Of a stretch of 64,000 nt of DNA, positions 63,054-64,000 are shown piece by piece. The stretch lies in NCBI GenBank assembly GCA_907163375.1, contig CAJQUW010001446.1, positions 744,001 to 808,000 on the forward strand, in the 5' to 3' direction. Within the stretch, counting starts at the first letter, position 1; each line of letters starts with the position of its first letter. The notes below the pieces were generated by a model. That model was not told the DNA's origin. It saw only the letters and a list, made by a program, of their open reading frames with translations, and made no database searches. Source of the stretch: Prostheceraeus crozeri. Lineage: Eukaryota > Platyhelminthes > Polycladida > Euryleptidae. A program made the translations under genes and the position numbers.

Positions 63054-64000
63054 TCTGTATGCTGTTGAGGATGTTCCAGAGCAGCTTCTGCATGTGTTAC
63101 TTCAAATGTAAATTCTCGAGAAGAAACGGAACAGAATTCGGGTGCGGCGATTTTGGGTTTTCAATTTTGTCTGGATTGATCTTTAATATCGATCGATGAA
63201 ATTTTAAAATTTTCTGAATTTGATAAATTGCATGCGATAGCCTGCCTCATCATTCAAATTTTATTGGAATGATTACTTTTATTAGTGTAGCAATCTGGAA
63301 GTTCAATGCTGAGATTTTCGTCAACATAATATGCTACATGTCTTCACGCAGACAAAAATTATATTTTATTGCTGAATTACAGCTATTGTTACTGAATTAT
63401 TGCTAGAAAATGGCTTCAGTCATCAAATCTCTATATTTTTAATAATTTTGAAATGTTTATTGATCTTACTGCAATTGTTTCCACAAACACGTGTAAGAGC
63501 AGGCCTATTGACCCCTAACGTAATCGTACGTAGGGATTTCATTCACTATTGATTTATCAAATGTCAAGGTAAAAATTTATGCCGGAATTCTTATGAGTTG
63601 AAAAAAGGATAATGGCAGCAAATTGCTTTTTGAACCAACAGAATTATACTTTAAATACAGCTAACACTTGTCTACAAGACACCCTCAATTAATTAGCAAC
63701 CGCACCCAGGTACCGGCCTCAAAAGCTCAGACCGATAATATTGTGAATCAAGTGAAAAGGACTTGATGAAACTGTCCAAACTGTCTTTCAATATTGTAAC
63801 TTCTTGCTTAAACTACAGAAATGGGGAATCAAAATTCAAAAAGTCCCTATCAGAGGATAAACTCATATTTTTGCACATGCGTAATGAATGATCCTACGAA
63901 CAGCATATCTGACATCTGTCGAAACTGTTCTCAGCCCTTCTACAAAGCATTGAAAGATATGTTGGCAGATATCATCACACATCAGTTCCAGGAATAGTAT
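63054..64000 (+). other. Opsin 3' flank, no further gene recognised
   Basis: Presumed 3' UTR and downstream sequence. No canonical AATAAA was noticed close to the stop codon. No other coding feature found. Confidence 0.5.

Overview
The window is a piece of an AT-rich metazoan nuclear genome, most likely from an aquatic invertebrate. The evidence is one multi-exon opsin-type receptor gene with GT-AG introns, set among animal-type transposons: Ty3/Gypsy-like, Penelope-like, piggyBac, Tc1/mariner, hAT-like, MULE and non-LTR (APE-endonuclease/RT) elements. No bacterial operons, CRISPR arrays or rRNA genes are visible. The species cannot be named from the sequence alone.

Layout. 1-2.6 kb: a decayed non-LTR retrotransposon on the plus strand; a sister copy lies at 19.9-21.8 kb on the minus strand. 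2.6-12.4 kb: no gene recognised, a few small repeats. 12.4-16.3 kb: a broken minus-strand gene of a transposon-like family, split by a 2.7 kb hAT-like element with perfect 8-bp target duplications; that element contains a second hAT-like element of 1 kb. 16.4-19.1 kb: palindromic and foldback repeats. 22.6-25.6 kb: a dead Tc1-like transposase cut in two by a Penelope-like element (PLE) that forms a 596-bp-arm inverted repeat. 27.5-29.2 kb: a nearly intact MULE transposase gene with an in-frame spliceosomal intron but two stop codons. 30.6-39.4 kb: another minus-strand non-LTR element, invaded by a young Ty3/Gypsy-like element (identical LTRs, one uninterrupted 1201-residue gag-pol frame, 5-bp duplication) and by a Tc1-like element. 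39.5-40.6 kb: a PLE remnant with a 13-bp target duplication and a hammerhead-ribozyme-like motif. 41.1-45.2 kb: piggyBac copy 1, itself invaded by a copy of the 1 kb hAT-like element; copy 2 is at 54.7-57.7 kb.

The host gene is an opsin spanning about 46.66-63.05 kb, plus strand. Five exons join in phase to about 395 codons with seven transmembrane segments, the retinal-binding lysine, the disulphide cysteines and NPxxY. The E/DRY motif reads YRY. Introns 1, 2 and 4 hold a mariner, a piggyBac and a non-LTR fragment.

The most informative signals are the nested insertions, whose exact target duplications give an order of events; 19-bp palindromes clustered near both ends of each piggyBac copy; an unrelated 15-bp palindrome family with the same architecture at 11 and 17.7 kb; hammerhead-like motifs in both PLEs; and several foldback/MITE families. 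Identity and homology statements come from reading the sequence by eye, not from database searches.
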